Part shown: piece after piece, positions 1 through 9,310 of the stretch
Layout: the number at the start of each line of letters is the position of its first letter
Position numbering within the stretch: position 1 is the first letter of the stretch
Origin: Acidobacteriaceae bacterium
GTDB taxonomy: Bacteria; Acidobacteriota; Terriglobia; Terriglobales; Acidobacteriaceae
Reading direction: 5' to 3'
Length of the DNA stretch: 46,389 bases
Assembly: GCA_003138515.1 (NCBI GenBank)
Contig: PLGG01000064.1
Location: 16,704 to 63,092 of the forward strand
Position numbers and translations under genes: made by a program
The notes under the pieces: generated by a model
Told to the model about the DNA's origin: nothing
Seen by the model: only the letters and a program-made list of their open reading frames with translations
The model's database searches: none

Positions 1-1367
<1,367 letters not shown>

Positions 1368-1579
1368 TTATGGCCTGTTATCGAAATCCATGGCGTCAGC
1401 GTTGCGGGAAGAAAGCCAACCAAACGAAGCCGAGCCGCAGGCAATGATGGGTCCAGTTTAGCTCTGCCCCGGCGGCCAGAACAAATGTGGATGGCTGAAA
1501 CAAATGTGAAAAGATCGCGCGACTGTGAAGAGATCGCTCGATGCGTCGATTCCGGGCGAACGGGCGCGCCCAAGATTTC

Positions 1580-3058
1580 CTAGCGCAGACCGACCAAGCC
1601 TGTGACCGACTGGATGAGCTTGGCGGGATCGTAGCCGACGCCGTCCTTGAAGACGGTCTCGACTTTCTCGATGTTTTCGATGTTCTCCGCGGGATTTGCT
1701 CCGAGAACGACGAGGTCGGCCGTCTTGCCGGGAGCGATCGATCCGATGGTCGCAGCCTGGCCCAAGTATTTTGCGCCGTTGAGGGTGGCGATCTGGATTG
1801 CCTGGACTGGCGGGAAACCCGCCTCGACGAGCAGCTCGATGTTGCGCTGATCGCCAAAGCCGGGAACATCGCCGCCGTAGCCGGTGGGATCGCAGCCGGC
1901 GGTCAGGAGTCCACCGGCCGAAACGAATTCGCGTTCAAATTGCATTTCGAACTTCAACAGTTTGGGATTGCCACCTTGCTGCAACGGGTTGGAATTGGCT
2001 GCCTGCTCGGCCAGGCGCGCGCGCGTCGCCAGGTAGCTCCTCTGCGCTTCAGGCGTGAGCGTTTTCAGTTCGGCCTTCTCAAATGCCAAAGGCGGGCGAT
2101 TGGGAATGAATGTCTCGAAGATGGCCAGCGTGGAAGTAATGGCGACATGATGCGCGACAAGATCGAGGATCATTGCCGCGACGTCAGGCCCGGCCACGTC
2201 AACGTTCGTCTCAAGATCTTTTTCCGCGGCGCTCGCATTGGGGCAAACGTCGGGCCGCTTGCCGGGATAGAACTCGGTGTCGACGACGATTCCGTGCTCC
2301 AGGTTGTCGATGCCCATGTCGGCGGCCTCCTTGAATCCGATGGAGCAGAGATGACCGGTGATTTTGAGGCCGCGAAAATGCGCGTGGCGGATGGCCATTT
2401 TGAGCTCATCCGAGGTGATGTAGTTGTAGGCCTTAAACGAGGTGACGCCCTCAGCAGCCCAGTAGTCGACGGTGCGGCCGGCATCGTCGGCGTCGGCCAG
2501 TTGATGCATTTGCAGAGCGAATGTGCCCCTGCCTTCGAGGTATGGACCGGTGACATCGAGCTTGGGACCGGGAATCAGTCCGGCGTCAATCTGCTTCTTG
2601 AGCTCGAGATCGGTGTAGGGTTCCACGCTTCCGGCGGTGCGCGCCGTGGTGACGCCGCCTGCGAGATACAGGCGCGGCGCGCTGTCGGCCATCTCCCCAT
2701 AGATCGCGTTTCCGGTATCGGGCCGGTCGGGCAAGGGGTAAAACAGGTGCTCATGCATTCCGACGATGCCGGGGATGACCGTCTTGCCGGTGAGATCGAG
2801 GATCTTTGCACTGGGCGGATAGGGGATGGATGGGTTGGCGGGCTGAACAGCGATGATTCGGCTGCCCGCAATGTCGATGCGCATGTCCTGCTGCGGCGCT
2901 GCGCCGGTGCCGTCGATGATAGTCACGTGCTCAAGCACCAGCACAGATGCGTCTTCCTTGATGTAGGGAGCAAGGGGATTAGGTTGCTGCTGGGCCGCTA
3001 ACGAAAATGCGAGCGGGAAGAAGGCGGCGAGCAATGCGATGCGAAGCGGTCGATACAT
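1580..3058 (-). CDS. Exported amidohydrolase family protein
   Basis: A 492-residue metal-dependent hydrolase of the amidohydrolase superfamily (imidazolonepropionase/prolidase-like group). A signal peptide covers residues 1-23 and ends in an Ala-Gln-Gln run, so the protein is probably periplasmic. Metal-ligand motifs appear in the family order: GMHEHLF (His102, His104), a Lys in GVTSFKAYNY that could be the bridging carboxylated lysine, ITGHL, NLEHG, and an Asp near the C-terminus in TAGCDPTGYGG. The length suits the family. The substrate cannot be read from the sequence; relatives cleave cyclic imides, dipeptides or organophosphates. It is divergent from smc, with about 300 bases between the starts. 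Confidence 0.9.
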   Translation of the reverse strand: MYRPLRIALLAAFFPLAFSLAAQQQPNPLAPYIKEDASVLVLEHVTIIDGTGAAPQQDMRIDIAGSRIIAVQPANPSIPYPPSAKILDLTGKTVIPGIVGMHEHLFYPLPDRPDTGNAIYGEMADSAPRLYLAGGVTTARTAGSVEPYTDLELKKQIDAGLIPGPKLDVTGPYLEGRGTFALQMHQLADADDAGRTVDYWAAEGVTSFKAYNYITSDELKMAIRHAHFRGLKITGHLCSIGFKEAADMGIDNLEHGIVVDTEFYPGKRPDVCPNASAAEKDLETNVDVAGPDVAAMILDLVAHHVAITSTLAIFETFIPNRPPLAFEKAELKTLTPEAQRSYLATRARLAEQAANSNPLQQGGNPKLLKFEMQFEREFVSAGGLLTAGCDPTGYGGDVPGFGDQRNIELLVEAGFPPVQAIQIATLNGAKYLGQAATIGSIAPGKTADLVVLGANPAENIENIEKVETVFKDGVGYDPAKLIQSVTGLVGLR

Positions 3059-3354
3059 GGCAGGTCCGATCAGGGAAAAGATTCAGGCTAGTTTCTTGAG
3101 TTTCAATCGACGGAATGGGGCTGTCAATCGGAGATCGCGGGGGAGTGCGAGTTCCTGCCCTCTTATCCACATTGGCACCTTTGATCTGCGTTGACCCTGC
3201 GGTTCCGCGTCCGTAGAGTCTTAAATGAAGCGGCCGAATCGCCCGCGCGGGCGGCGTTGTGCGAGGCTGCGGGCGTGCGGATAGAGAAGGTTTGAGGTGG
3301 GCCCGACAATTTTGGAGCGGGTCTGGAGCGGGTTTGGAGTGGGCCGGAGTAAAG
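3059..3354. other. Intergenic region between the amidohydrolase and smc
   Basis: About 300 bases separate the two divergent starts. The only element I can support is the smc promoter listed separately. The smc frame is open upstream to 3259, but the stretch 3259-3354 lies just downstream of that promoter, encodes residues unlike any SMC N-terminus, and is treated here as untranslated leader. Confidence 0.5.
3191..3219 (+). promoter_or_regulatory. Candidate sigma-70 promoter for smc
   Basis: TTGACC at 3191-3196 and TAGAGT at 3214-3219 are separated by exactly 17 bases, the optimal sigma-70 spacing. Transcription would begin near 3226, giving a leader of about 130 bases before the chosen smc ATG. 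This is a sequence match only. Confidence 0.5.
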
Positions 3355-6300
3355 ATGCTGAAACTAAAGAAGATTCACATCCTCGGATTCAAGAGCTTTT
3401 GCGATCGCACGGAAGTGACGGTGGCGGGCACGGGGATCGCCGTGGTCGTGGGGCCGAACGGGTGCGGGAAGTCGAACATTCTGGACGGGGTGAGCTGGGT
3501 GCTGGGCGAGCAGAGCGCGAAGAGCCTGCGCGGCTCGCACATGCAGGACCTGATTTTTGCTGGGACGCGCGAACGCAAGCCGCTGGGCATGGCGGAAGTG
3601 ACGCTGACGATGATCGACCCGGACGCCTATGAGGGACCGGTGCCGGTCGCGCCGGAGGTCGAGATCGATCATGAAGGACCGGCAGACTGGGATGAGAGCG
3701 AAGTCCGGCGGCGGCGAGCGAGCGAAGCTGAAGAGATTATTGCCGACGAGCAGCCGGGACAGACGATTGAAGAAGAGGCCGGCGAGAAGGCTGACGGCGG
3801 TCAAGCGGGTCAAGCCACAGATTCAGTCCAAAACGCTGCCCCACCGCAGGGGTCGCAGGGCGTGGTGTTGAAGATTCGGCGGCGCAGGTTCCGCAGCACG
3901 CCGCAAAGGGGCGAAGTGGTGATCACGCGGCGGCTGTTCCGGACAGGGGAGAGCGAATACCTGCTGAACGGAAAGCTGTGCCGGCTGCGCGATATCCAGG
4001 ACATCTTCATGGGCACGGGCCTGGGGCCGGAGAGCTACGCGATCATCGGGCAGGAGCGCATTGGGCAACTGCTCAGCTCAAAGCCGTACGAACGGCGAGC
4101 GATCGTGGAAGAAGCCGCGGGAGTGACGCGCTTCAAGACCAAGAAGCGGCTGGCGGAGCTGCGGCTGGAGAGCGCGAAGCAGAACCTGGCGCGCGTGGAC
4201 GACATTTTTGAAGAAGTGACGCGGCAGATGAACAGCCTGAAGCGGCAGGCGGCCAAGGCGGAGCGATTCGCCGCGGTGCGCGAGGAGCTGCGCGGACGGC
4301 TGCGCGTGGTGCTGGCGAGCCGGATGGCGACCATGGATGCGGACCAGGCGCGGCTGGAGCAGGAGATCGCGGCGCTTACGGAGCGCATTAATGGTTCGGC
4401 GGAGGCAATAGGAGAACATGAAGCCAGCCAGCACACGCTGACCGAGCGCGGATACGCGCTGGACCGGCGGGGCGAGGCGACGCGAGCGAAGGCGAGCGAC
4501 GCGGCCGTGGAGCTGGAGCGAGCGACGGCGCGGGAGCTCAGCAATACGGAGCGCGTGAACGAGCTGGATTCCCGGATTGAAGCGTCAGGCGCTGAACTCG
4601 AACAACTGCGGACGCAAACGGCCGGGATTGAAGAGGAGCGCGCGCAGCAGCGGAGCTTTCTGGAGACGGCAGCCGGGGAAGCGCGCGCATTCCACGAGAA
4701 GGTGGAAGCGCGGCAGCATGAGGCACGCGCCGCTGCGGAGGAGGTCTACACCGCGGAGCGCGAACTGGAAGGCGCGCGGCGTCATGCGATGCACCTGTTG
4801 ACGCTGGCCGGCAATGCGCGGAATTCCATGGTGCAGGGCGAAGAAAGCCTTGCGGCGCTGGAGCGCGAGGCGGAGCGGCTCGACGGCGAGATGGGGCAGG
4901 CGCACATCGAGCAGAAAAATCTGGGCGTGCAGACAGGCGAGTCGCGGCAACGCTTTGACGCGGCGGACGCGACACTGAAGCGGCTCGAAGATGAGATTGC
5001 AAAGTTGCGCGAGACTGCGCAGAGCAAGAGGACCGACGAAGGCGCACGACGGGCTCTGGCGAACCAACTGCGCGGCGAACAGGCAGCGGCAGCAGGACGG
5101 CGCGACTCACTCAATGCGCTGATCCGAAATCACGGATACGCGACAGACACGGTGCGGCGGCTGCTGAAGCCGGGAGCACTGGGGCCGTCTGTTGCGCCGG
5201 TTGGCACGCTGGCGGACTTTGTTGAAGTGAGCGGTGAGCACGAAGGCGTGGTGGACGAGTTCCTGCGCGAAGAGCTGAACTACGTGGTGGTGGAAAGCTG
5301 GGGCGCGGCCGAGGAGGGCGTACGCGTTCTGAAGACCAGCGACGGACGGGCCACGTTCCTTGTGCACTCCGATGCGCAGGGCGTGCTGTTTGAGACGGGC
5401 GAGGGGCCGGTGAACGAGCCGGGCCTGACGCCGCTGCGCGGTGCGATTAAAGTGCTGAACGGATTTGGACGGTCGCTGGAGTCGCTTCTTCCCAAGCTGC
5501 GGCACGGCTACCTGGCGGAGAATGCGATTGAGGCGCAGCGGCTGGCGTTGCGCTATACGCACGCATACTTTTTGACGCCGGAGGGTGAATGCTTTCATCG
5601 CTCGACAGTTACGGGCGGCAAGCCTGCGAGCGAGGGTCCGCTGGCGCTGAAGCGCGAGTTGCGCGAGACCGAAGGCCGGCTGGCGAAACTGGAGACGGAA
5701 CTTGCGGACGCGGAGAAGGAAGCCGAAGCGCTGACGCGCGCGATCGAGGAGCTGACGGCGGAGCTTGAAACGCGCGGCGAGGAGCGGCGTCATGCGGAGA
5801 GCGAGGCGGCCAACCTGGGCGCGGCTCTGAAGCAGATGGAGGCCGAAGCTCAGCGTATTGAGCGGCGCATGCAGGAGTGGGAGGCGCAAGCTGCACGCAA
5901 CAAGGATGCGCGTGAAGCGAGACGGCAGTCGATTTGGGAAAAGCGCGAAGAGGCGGCGCGGCTTGAGGCCGAACATGCGCAGACCGAGAGCAGCCTGAAC
6001 GCGCAACTGGCGCAGTTGGAGATTCTGCGGCAGAAGCGCGAGGCCTTGCAGCAGGAAGCGGCGCAGATGACTGCGGAACTGGCAGGCCTGGAAGAGCGCA
6101 GGCGCGGAGCGGAGGCGGCGTTCCAGCGCATCGACCGGCTGTTTGGCGATCTGGACCGGCGCATGCAGACAATCGAGCAGCAGCGCACCGCTGCGACGGC
6201 GGAGCGCGAGCAGCGGGTGAACGAGAATGCCGAGCTGGTGAAACGCCGTGCGGAGTTGACCACAGCGCGGGCGGAAGCGCTGGCTGAGGCGCAGCAGATT

Positions 6301-7206
6301 ACAGAGCAGGCACAAGCGCTGCGCCTGCAATTGGCAGAGCTTGAAACACAGTTGAAGAACGAGAGATCGGCGGTAGATCAACTGCGCGAGGACCGCGCAG
6401 GGCATTCGACCGCGCTGGCCAAGCTGCGCTCCGATCTGGAACACCTGGAGGCAAGTTGCCTCGCCGAAGTGAATGTCGAGGCGCAAGTGCTGCGCGCGGA
6501 TGTGGAGATTGCACGGCTGGCCGGCGAGGAACTGGCCGCCGAGGAAGAGACGTGCCGCGGACTGCGGCAGCGGCTAGAGCAGATGGGCCCGGTGAACATG
6601 ATGGCGCTGGATGAGTACAAAGAAACGGCGGAGCGCCATGGATTCCTGATGACGCAGCGGCAGGACCTGATCGAGTCCATCGAGAACACGCAGGAGACGA
6701 TCAAGGAGATCGATCAAATTTCGCGGACGAAGTTCGACGAGGCGCTGGTGGCGATCAACGAGAATTTCGGAAGGGTTTTTGCGCGCCTCTTTCAGGGCGG
6801 CCAGGCATTTTTGCGGGTGAGCGACGAAGGAAGTCTCGAAGAGAGCGGGCTGGACATCGTGGTTTCGCCGCCGGGCAAGAAACTGCAGAATGTGTTGCTG
6901 CTCTCGGGCGGCGAAAAGTCGCTGACGGCGCTGGCGCTGCTGGTGGGAATCTTCCAGTTCCGCCCAAGCCCGTTCTGCGTGCTGGACGAAGTGGACGCGG
7001 CGCTGGACGAGACGAACGTGGGCCGCTTTGCGGACCTGCTCGAATCGCTGAGCCGCGACACGCAATTCCTGATCGTCACGCACTCCAAGCGCATGATGCA
7101 AGCCGCCGATATGATCTACGGCGTGACCATGCAGGAACCGGGCGTGTCGAAGGTGGTGAGCGTGCGACTCGGGCAGCATCGCGAGGCGCAGCGAGCGACC
7201 GCGTAA
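3355..7206 (+). CDS. smc: Chromosome partition protein SMC
   Basis: Structural-maintenance-of-chromosomes ATPase, core of bacterial condensin with ScpA and ScpB. I chose the ATG at 3355 (1283 residues) because MLKLKKIHILGFKSF is the classical SMC N-terminus; upstream in-frame sequence is unlike SMC. Domains: Walker A GPNGCGKS at 33-40, N-terminal head to about 260, coiled coil to about 610, hinge at roughly 610-760, second coiled coil to about 1150, then the ABC signature LLSGGEKSLTALALL near 1182 and Walker B/D-loop VLDEVDAALDETN near 1208. Odd: residues about 92-185 of the head form a long charged, low-complexity insertion where most SMCs have a short beta turn. Coiled-coil segments are rich in Glu, Arg and Ala. 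ScpA and ScpB are not in the window. tdk follows 32 bases downstream. Confidence 0.97.
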   Translation: MLKLKKIHILGFKSFCDRTEVTVAGTGIAVVVGPNGCGKSNILDGVSWVLGEQSAKSLRGSHMQDLIFAGTRERKPLGMAEVTLTMIDPDAYEGPVPVAPEVEIDHEGPADWDESEVRRRRASEAEEIIADEQPGQTIEEEAGEKADGGQAGQATDSVQNAAPPQGSQGVVLKIRRRRFRSTPQRGEVVITRRLFRTGESEYLLNGKLCRLRDIQDIFMGTGLGPESYAIIGQERIGQLLSSKPYERRAIVEEAAGVTRFKTKKRLAELRLESAKQNLARVDDIFEEVTRQMNSLKRQAAKAERFAAVREELRGRLRVVLASRMATMDADQARLEQEIAALTERINGSAEAIGEHEASQHTLTERGYALDRRGEATRAKASDAAVELERATARELSNTERVNELDSRIEASGAELEQLRTQTAGIEEERAQQRSFLETAAGEARAFHEKVEARQHEARAAAEEVYTAERELEGARRHAMHLLTLAGNARNSMVQGEESLAALEREAERLDGEMGQAHIEQKNLGVQTGESRQRFDAADATLKRLEDEIAKLRETAQSKRTDEGARRALANQLRGEQAAAAGRRDSLNALIRNHGYATDTVRRLLKPGALGPSVAPVGTLADFVEVSGEHEGVVDEFLREELNYVVVESWGAAEEGVRVLKTSDGRATFLVHSDAQGVLFETGEGPVNEPGLTPLRGAIKVLNGFGRSLESLLPKLRHGYLAENAIEAQRLALRYTHAYFLTPEGECFHRSTVTGGKPASEGPLALKRELRETEGRLAKLETELADAEKEAEALTRAIEELTAELETRGEERRHAESEAANLGAALKQMEAEAQRIERRMQEWEAQAARNKDAREARRQSIWEKREEAARLEAEHAQTESSLNAQLAQLEILRQKREALQQEAAQMTAELAGLEERRRGAEAAFQRIDRLFGDLDRRMQTIEQQRTAATAEREQRVNENAELVKRRAELTTARAEALAEAQQITEQAQALRLQLAELETQLKNERSAVDQLREDRAGHSTALAKLRSDLEHLEASCLAEVNVEAQVLRADVEIARLAGEELAAEEETCRGLRQRLEQMGPVNMMALDEYKETAERHGFLMTQRQDLIESIENTQETIKEIDQISRTKFDEALVAINENFGRVFARLFQGGQAFLRVSDEGSLEESGLDIVVSPPGKKLQNVLLLSGGEKSLTALALLVGIFQFRPSPFCVLDEVDAALDETNVGRFADLLESLSRDTQFLIVTHSKRMMQAADMIYGVTMQEPGVSKVVSVRLGQHREAQRATA

Positions 7207-7238
7207 CGGTCCACGATTCACGGTCCACGGAGACGGAC

Positions 7239-7847
7239 GTGCCAGGCAAGCTGGAAATGATTGTTGGGCCGATGCGGAGCAACAAGACCGCGGAGTTGCT
7301 GCGCAGGATCGAGACGCGCCGCGAGTACGCCAAGCAGCATGTGATGCTGCTGAAGCCGAGCGCCGACACGAAGGCGGCGGCCGGGCTGGTGGAAAGCCGC
7401 AATCGCAATGGTTGCGGAAAGATGGAAGCGGTCGAGTTCCCTTCGGTCGATCCATGGACTGTGCTGCCGGTGATTGAATCGACGGAGCAGCGCATCGGCA
7501 AACGCATTGAGTGCATCGCCCTCGACGAGGGCCAGTTCGTACAGGATCTATTTCAGTTCACCAAGCGGCTGCTCGACCTGGGCTACGACGTGATGGTTTC
7601 GGGCCTGGAACTGGACTTTCGGGGGATGCCGTTCGGCGAGATGCTCGACCTTTCGTGGCTGGTGCGGACGTACGCGGGCAACGTGACCGAGCTGGTGGCG
7701 TATTGCAGTTGCGGAGCGAAGGCCTTGTATCCGCAGCGGCTGTTGGGTGGACGACCGGCGGACTACTCCAGCCCAATCATCATGGCGGGCGACAACTATG
7801 AGCCGCGTTGCGAGGAGCATTTTGTGCTGCCGGGAAGGCCGCACTGA
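7239..7847 (+). CDS. tdk: Thymidine kinase (type II) with an atypical P-loop
   Basis: A 202-residue protein with the layout of bacterial thymidine kinase, which phosphorylates thymidine for salvage. Start GTG at 7239 gives MPGKLEMIVGPM, matching the usual N-terminus. The P-loop reads GPMRSNKT: the glycine that normally precedes the catalytic Lys (GPMFSGKT) is Asn. The Walker B-like motif is ALDEGQF instead of DEAQF. The C-terminal zinc site is kept (CSC and a later CEEH). Two GGTCCACG words flank a short spacer just before the start. It lies 32 bases after smc on the same strand and may be co-transcribed with it. The family is clear; whether it still has normal kinase activity is not. Confidence 0.82.
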   Translation: MPGKLEMIVGPMRSNKTAELLRRIETRREYAKQHVMLLKPSADTKAAAGLVESRNRNGCGKMEAVEFPSVDPWTVLPVIESTEQRIGKRIECIALDEGQFVQDLFQFTKRLLDLGYDVMVSGLELDFRGMPFGEMLDLSWLVRTYAGNVTELVAYCSCGAKALYPQRLLGGRPADYSSPIIMAGDNYEPRCEEHFVLPGRPH

Positions 7848-7852
7848 AAGGC

Positions 7853-7889
7853 AGCGGGGCTAGCGGAGCAAGCCAATCGGATAGCGGGC
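7853..7889 (+). repeat. Degenerate 9-bp repeat units (AGCGGGGCT type), locus 1
   Basis: AGCGGGGCT at 7853-7861 and AGCGGAGCA at 7862-7870 are adjacent 9-base units, followed by weaker relatives up to 7889. The same 9-base pattern occurs at 15887-15931 and, reversed, at 32747-32791. All three sites are just outside genes. Confidence 0.5.
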
Positions 7890-7896
7890 AAAAAAT

Positions 7897-7928
7897 CGCC
7901 CCCGATGGAAAACTTCGCATCGGAGGCG
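7897..7928 (-). terminator. Intrinsic terminator on the minus strand
   Basis: Arms CGCCCCCGATG (7897-7907) and CATCGGAGGCG (7918-7928) pair at 10 of 11 positions around a 10-base loop. Read on the minus strand the stem is followed directly by ATTTTTT, the classical U-tract. On the plus strand no T-run follows, so it is oriented to stop leftward transcription. No minus-strand protein gene lies upstream of it within this gap; purC beyond is on the plus strand. Confidence 0.72.
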
Positions 7929-8146
7929 CTTGTAGAGCTAATTACACAAGATAAAGACAGGGACCAGTAGCCGGCACTGGAGGTCGGTAGTGCGCGGCTA
8001 CTGGCGATCCCTCGTATTAAACGAAGCTAGCCGCGGCTTCCCCTTTCCACTGCTGCCTCGTGTCGCCCGGCTCAAAGAGGGCTTTCTTACACGCCCTCCG
8101 AACCATGTTGACAGATGCAGTGTCTCCCATGCGGAGTCAGGGGTCC

Positions 8147-8160
8147 GTGACGGCCGTCAC
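8147..8160. repeat. Perfect 14-bp palindrome GTGACGGCCGTCAC
   Basis: The 14 bases are identical to their reverse complement. The palindrome lies about 216 bases before the purC start and near the inferred 5' side of the candidate minus-strand RNA. It could be a dimeric repressor or activator site for either, or an RNA hairpin. No matching second copy was seen in the window. Confidence 0.55.
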
Positions 8161-8315
8161 AGGGGATTGTGTTAACAAAAAGAACCGAAGAGTTGAGGCT
8201 GAATCTGGCCTGAAAAGGGTCTGAATGCGTGCCGTGCCGGCGGCGGAAGACACAAAAGTTGTAAGCCGATCGTCAATCACAGTGAGCTTCGCATTGGGCG
8301 CAAAAGCAGGGGCGA

Positions 8316-8344
8316 TTGACAAAGCGTGCCTGCCGCTCGAAAAT
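8316..8344 (+). promoter_or_regulatory. Candidate sigma-70 promoter for purC
   Basis: A perfect TTGACA at 8316-8321 is followed after 17 bases by GAAAAT at 8339-8344 (four of six consensus bases). Transcription would start near 8351, leaving a short leader with GAGGAAGAA ahead of the purC ATG at 8377. Confidence 0.6.
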
Positions 8345-8376
8345 CGTGAATTCAGTTCTCCCGAGGAAGAATCCCT

Positions 8377-9270
8377 ATGGCAGCATTGCTGACGACCAAC
8401 CTTGGCGACATGCCCTTACTGGGCCGCGGCAAAGTGCGCGATCTGTATGCGGTGGACGGCGCGTTGCTGCTGGTGGCGACGGACCGCATTTCGGCATTCG
8501 ATCATGTGCTCGGGTCCGGAATTCCGGACAAAGGCAAGATATTGACGCAGATTTCGCTGTTCTGGTTCGATCTCGTCAAGAATTTGGTTCCCAATCACGT
8601 GATTACGTCGGTCGTTGGTGAGTTCCCGGCCGCTTTGCAACGCTATGCCGGTCAATTGGAAGGGCGCTCGATGCTGGTGAAGAGGGCGCAAATGTTCCCG
8701 GTGGAGTGCGTGGCGCGCGGATACCTTGCGGGATCGGGGTGGAAGGAGTATCAGGCGTCGGGAGCGGTGTGCGGGATCGAGCTTCCGCCCGGTCTGAAGG
8801 ATGGATCGCGGCTGCCGGAGCCGATCTTTACGCCGGCGACGAAGAGCCAGGATGGGCAGCACGACGAGAACATTTCGTATGCCGCTGTTGAGAAGCTGGT
8901 GGGCGCGGAAGAGGCCGCGGAGCTACGGCGGCTGACGCTTGCGATCTACCGGAAGGCCGCCGCGCACGCGGAGTCGCGCGGGCTGATCCTGGCCGACACA
9001 AAATTTGAGTTTGGCAAAACCGCCGGAGGGGTTATGCTTGCCGATGAGGTCTTAACTCCGGATTCATCGCGTTTCTGGGACGGAAAGTTATGGAAACCCG
9101 GCGGCGCGCAGCCATCCTTTGACAAGCAGTTTGTACGCGACTACCTGGAAGAAATCCACTGGAATAAACAAGCTCCGGCTCCGAGTTTGCCGGAGGAAGT
9201 TGTGGAGCGCACACGGGCCAAGTATCTTGAAGCTTTCCGGCGCTTGACCGGACGGGAGATGGGGTCGTAA
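8377..9270 (+). CDS. purC: Phosphoribosylaminoimidazole-succinocarboxamide synthase PurC
   Basis: SAICAR synthase: joins aspartate to CAIR using ATP in de novo purine synthesis. At 297 residues it is of the longer, yeast-ADE1-like type common outside Enterobacteria. Recognisable motifs are LGRGKVRDLY (about 15-24), VATDRISAFDHVL, VECVARGYLAGSGWKEY, and ILADTKFEFG near residue 205-215 followed by DEVLTPDSSRFW. The ATG has a GAGGAAGAA ribosome-binding site and a TTGACA promoter 60 bases upstream. It is followed by cvpA after 40 bases. In several bacteria cvpA also sits beside purine genes (purF in E. coli), which fits this context. Confidence 0.97.
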   Translation: MAALLTTNLGDMPLLGRGKVRDLYAVDGALLLVATDRISAFDHVLGSGIPDKGKILTQISLFWFDLVKNLVPNHVITSVVGEFPAALQRYAGQLEGRSMLVKRAQMFPVECVARGYLAGSGWKEYQASGAVCGIELPPGLKDGSRLPEPIFTPATKSQDGQHDENISYAAVEKLVGAEEAAELRRLTLAIYRKAAAHAESRGLILADTKFEFGKTAGGVMLADEVLTPDSSRFWDGKLWKPGGAQPSFDKQFVRDYLEEIHWNKQAPAPSLPEEVVERTRAKYLEAFRRLTGREMGS

Positions 9271-9310
9271 GGTTTGCGAACGGGCCCGGAAGCGAATGCG
9301 GAGCGGAATT

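Larger units (their letters stand above)
7897..8166 (-). ncRNA. Candidate structured non-coding RNA (unassigned)
   Basis: The minus strand from about 8166 down to the terminator at 7897-7928 has no plausible ORF but several strong hairpins: a perfect 14-base palindrome at its 5' side, GAGGGC/GCCCTC at 8077-8098, and a 10-bp perfect outer stem (CCAGTAGCCG/CGGCTACTGG) with an inner GCACT/AGTGC stem at 7964-8004. Size (about 270 nt), GC-rich stems and a terminator suit a free-standing RNA such as 6S RNA or a lineage-specific RNA like Acido-1. I cannot match a consensus to either, and I found no clear promoter, so the 5' end is a guess. The CCAGTAGC/GCTACTGG core also occurs at 40363-40401, so part of the structure could be a dispersed palindromic repeat. 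Confidence 0.4.
7848..8376. other. Long gene-poor region between tdk and purC
   Basis: No convincing protein-coding frame on either strand. It holds, left to right: short 9-bp repeat units (7853-7889), a minus-strand intrinsic terminator (7897-7928), a long stem-loop (7960-8011), a 6-bp GAGGGC/GCCCTC hairpin (8077-8098), a perfect 14-base palindrome (8147-8160) and the purC promoter (8316-8344). The stem-loops and terminator together suggest a minus-strand RNA gene, listed separately. Confidence 0.6.

Noticed and set aside
1541..3001. 486-codon plus-strand frame opposite the amidohydrolase
   Set aside because: Antisense shadow; the minus-strand frame has a signal peptide and all metal-binding motifs.
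5107..6486. 459-codon minus-strand frame within smc
   Set aside because: Leu/Arg/Gln-rich shadow of the Ala/Glu-rich coiled coil; no domain and no start signal.
8137..8322. 61-codon minus-strand frame in the tdk-purC gap
   Set aside because: No ribosome-binding site, no recognisable features, and it overlaps the palindrome and the purC promoter.
8161..8376. Purine or ZTP riboswitch in the purC leader
   Set aside because: The predicted leader is only about 26 bases and no riboswitch core could be matched.
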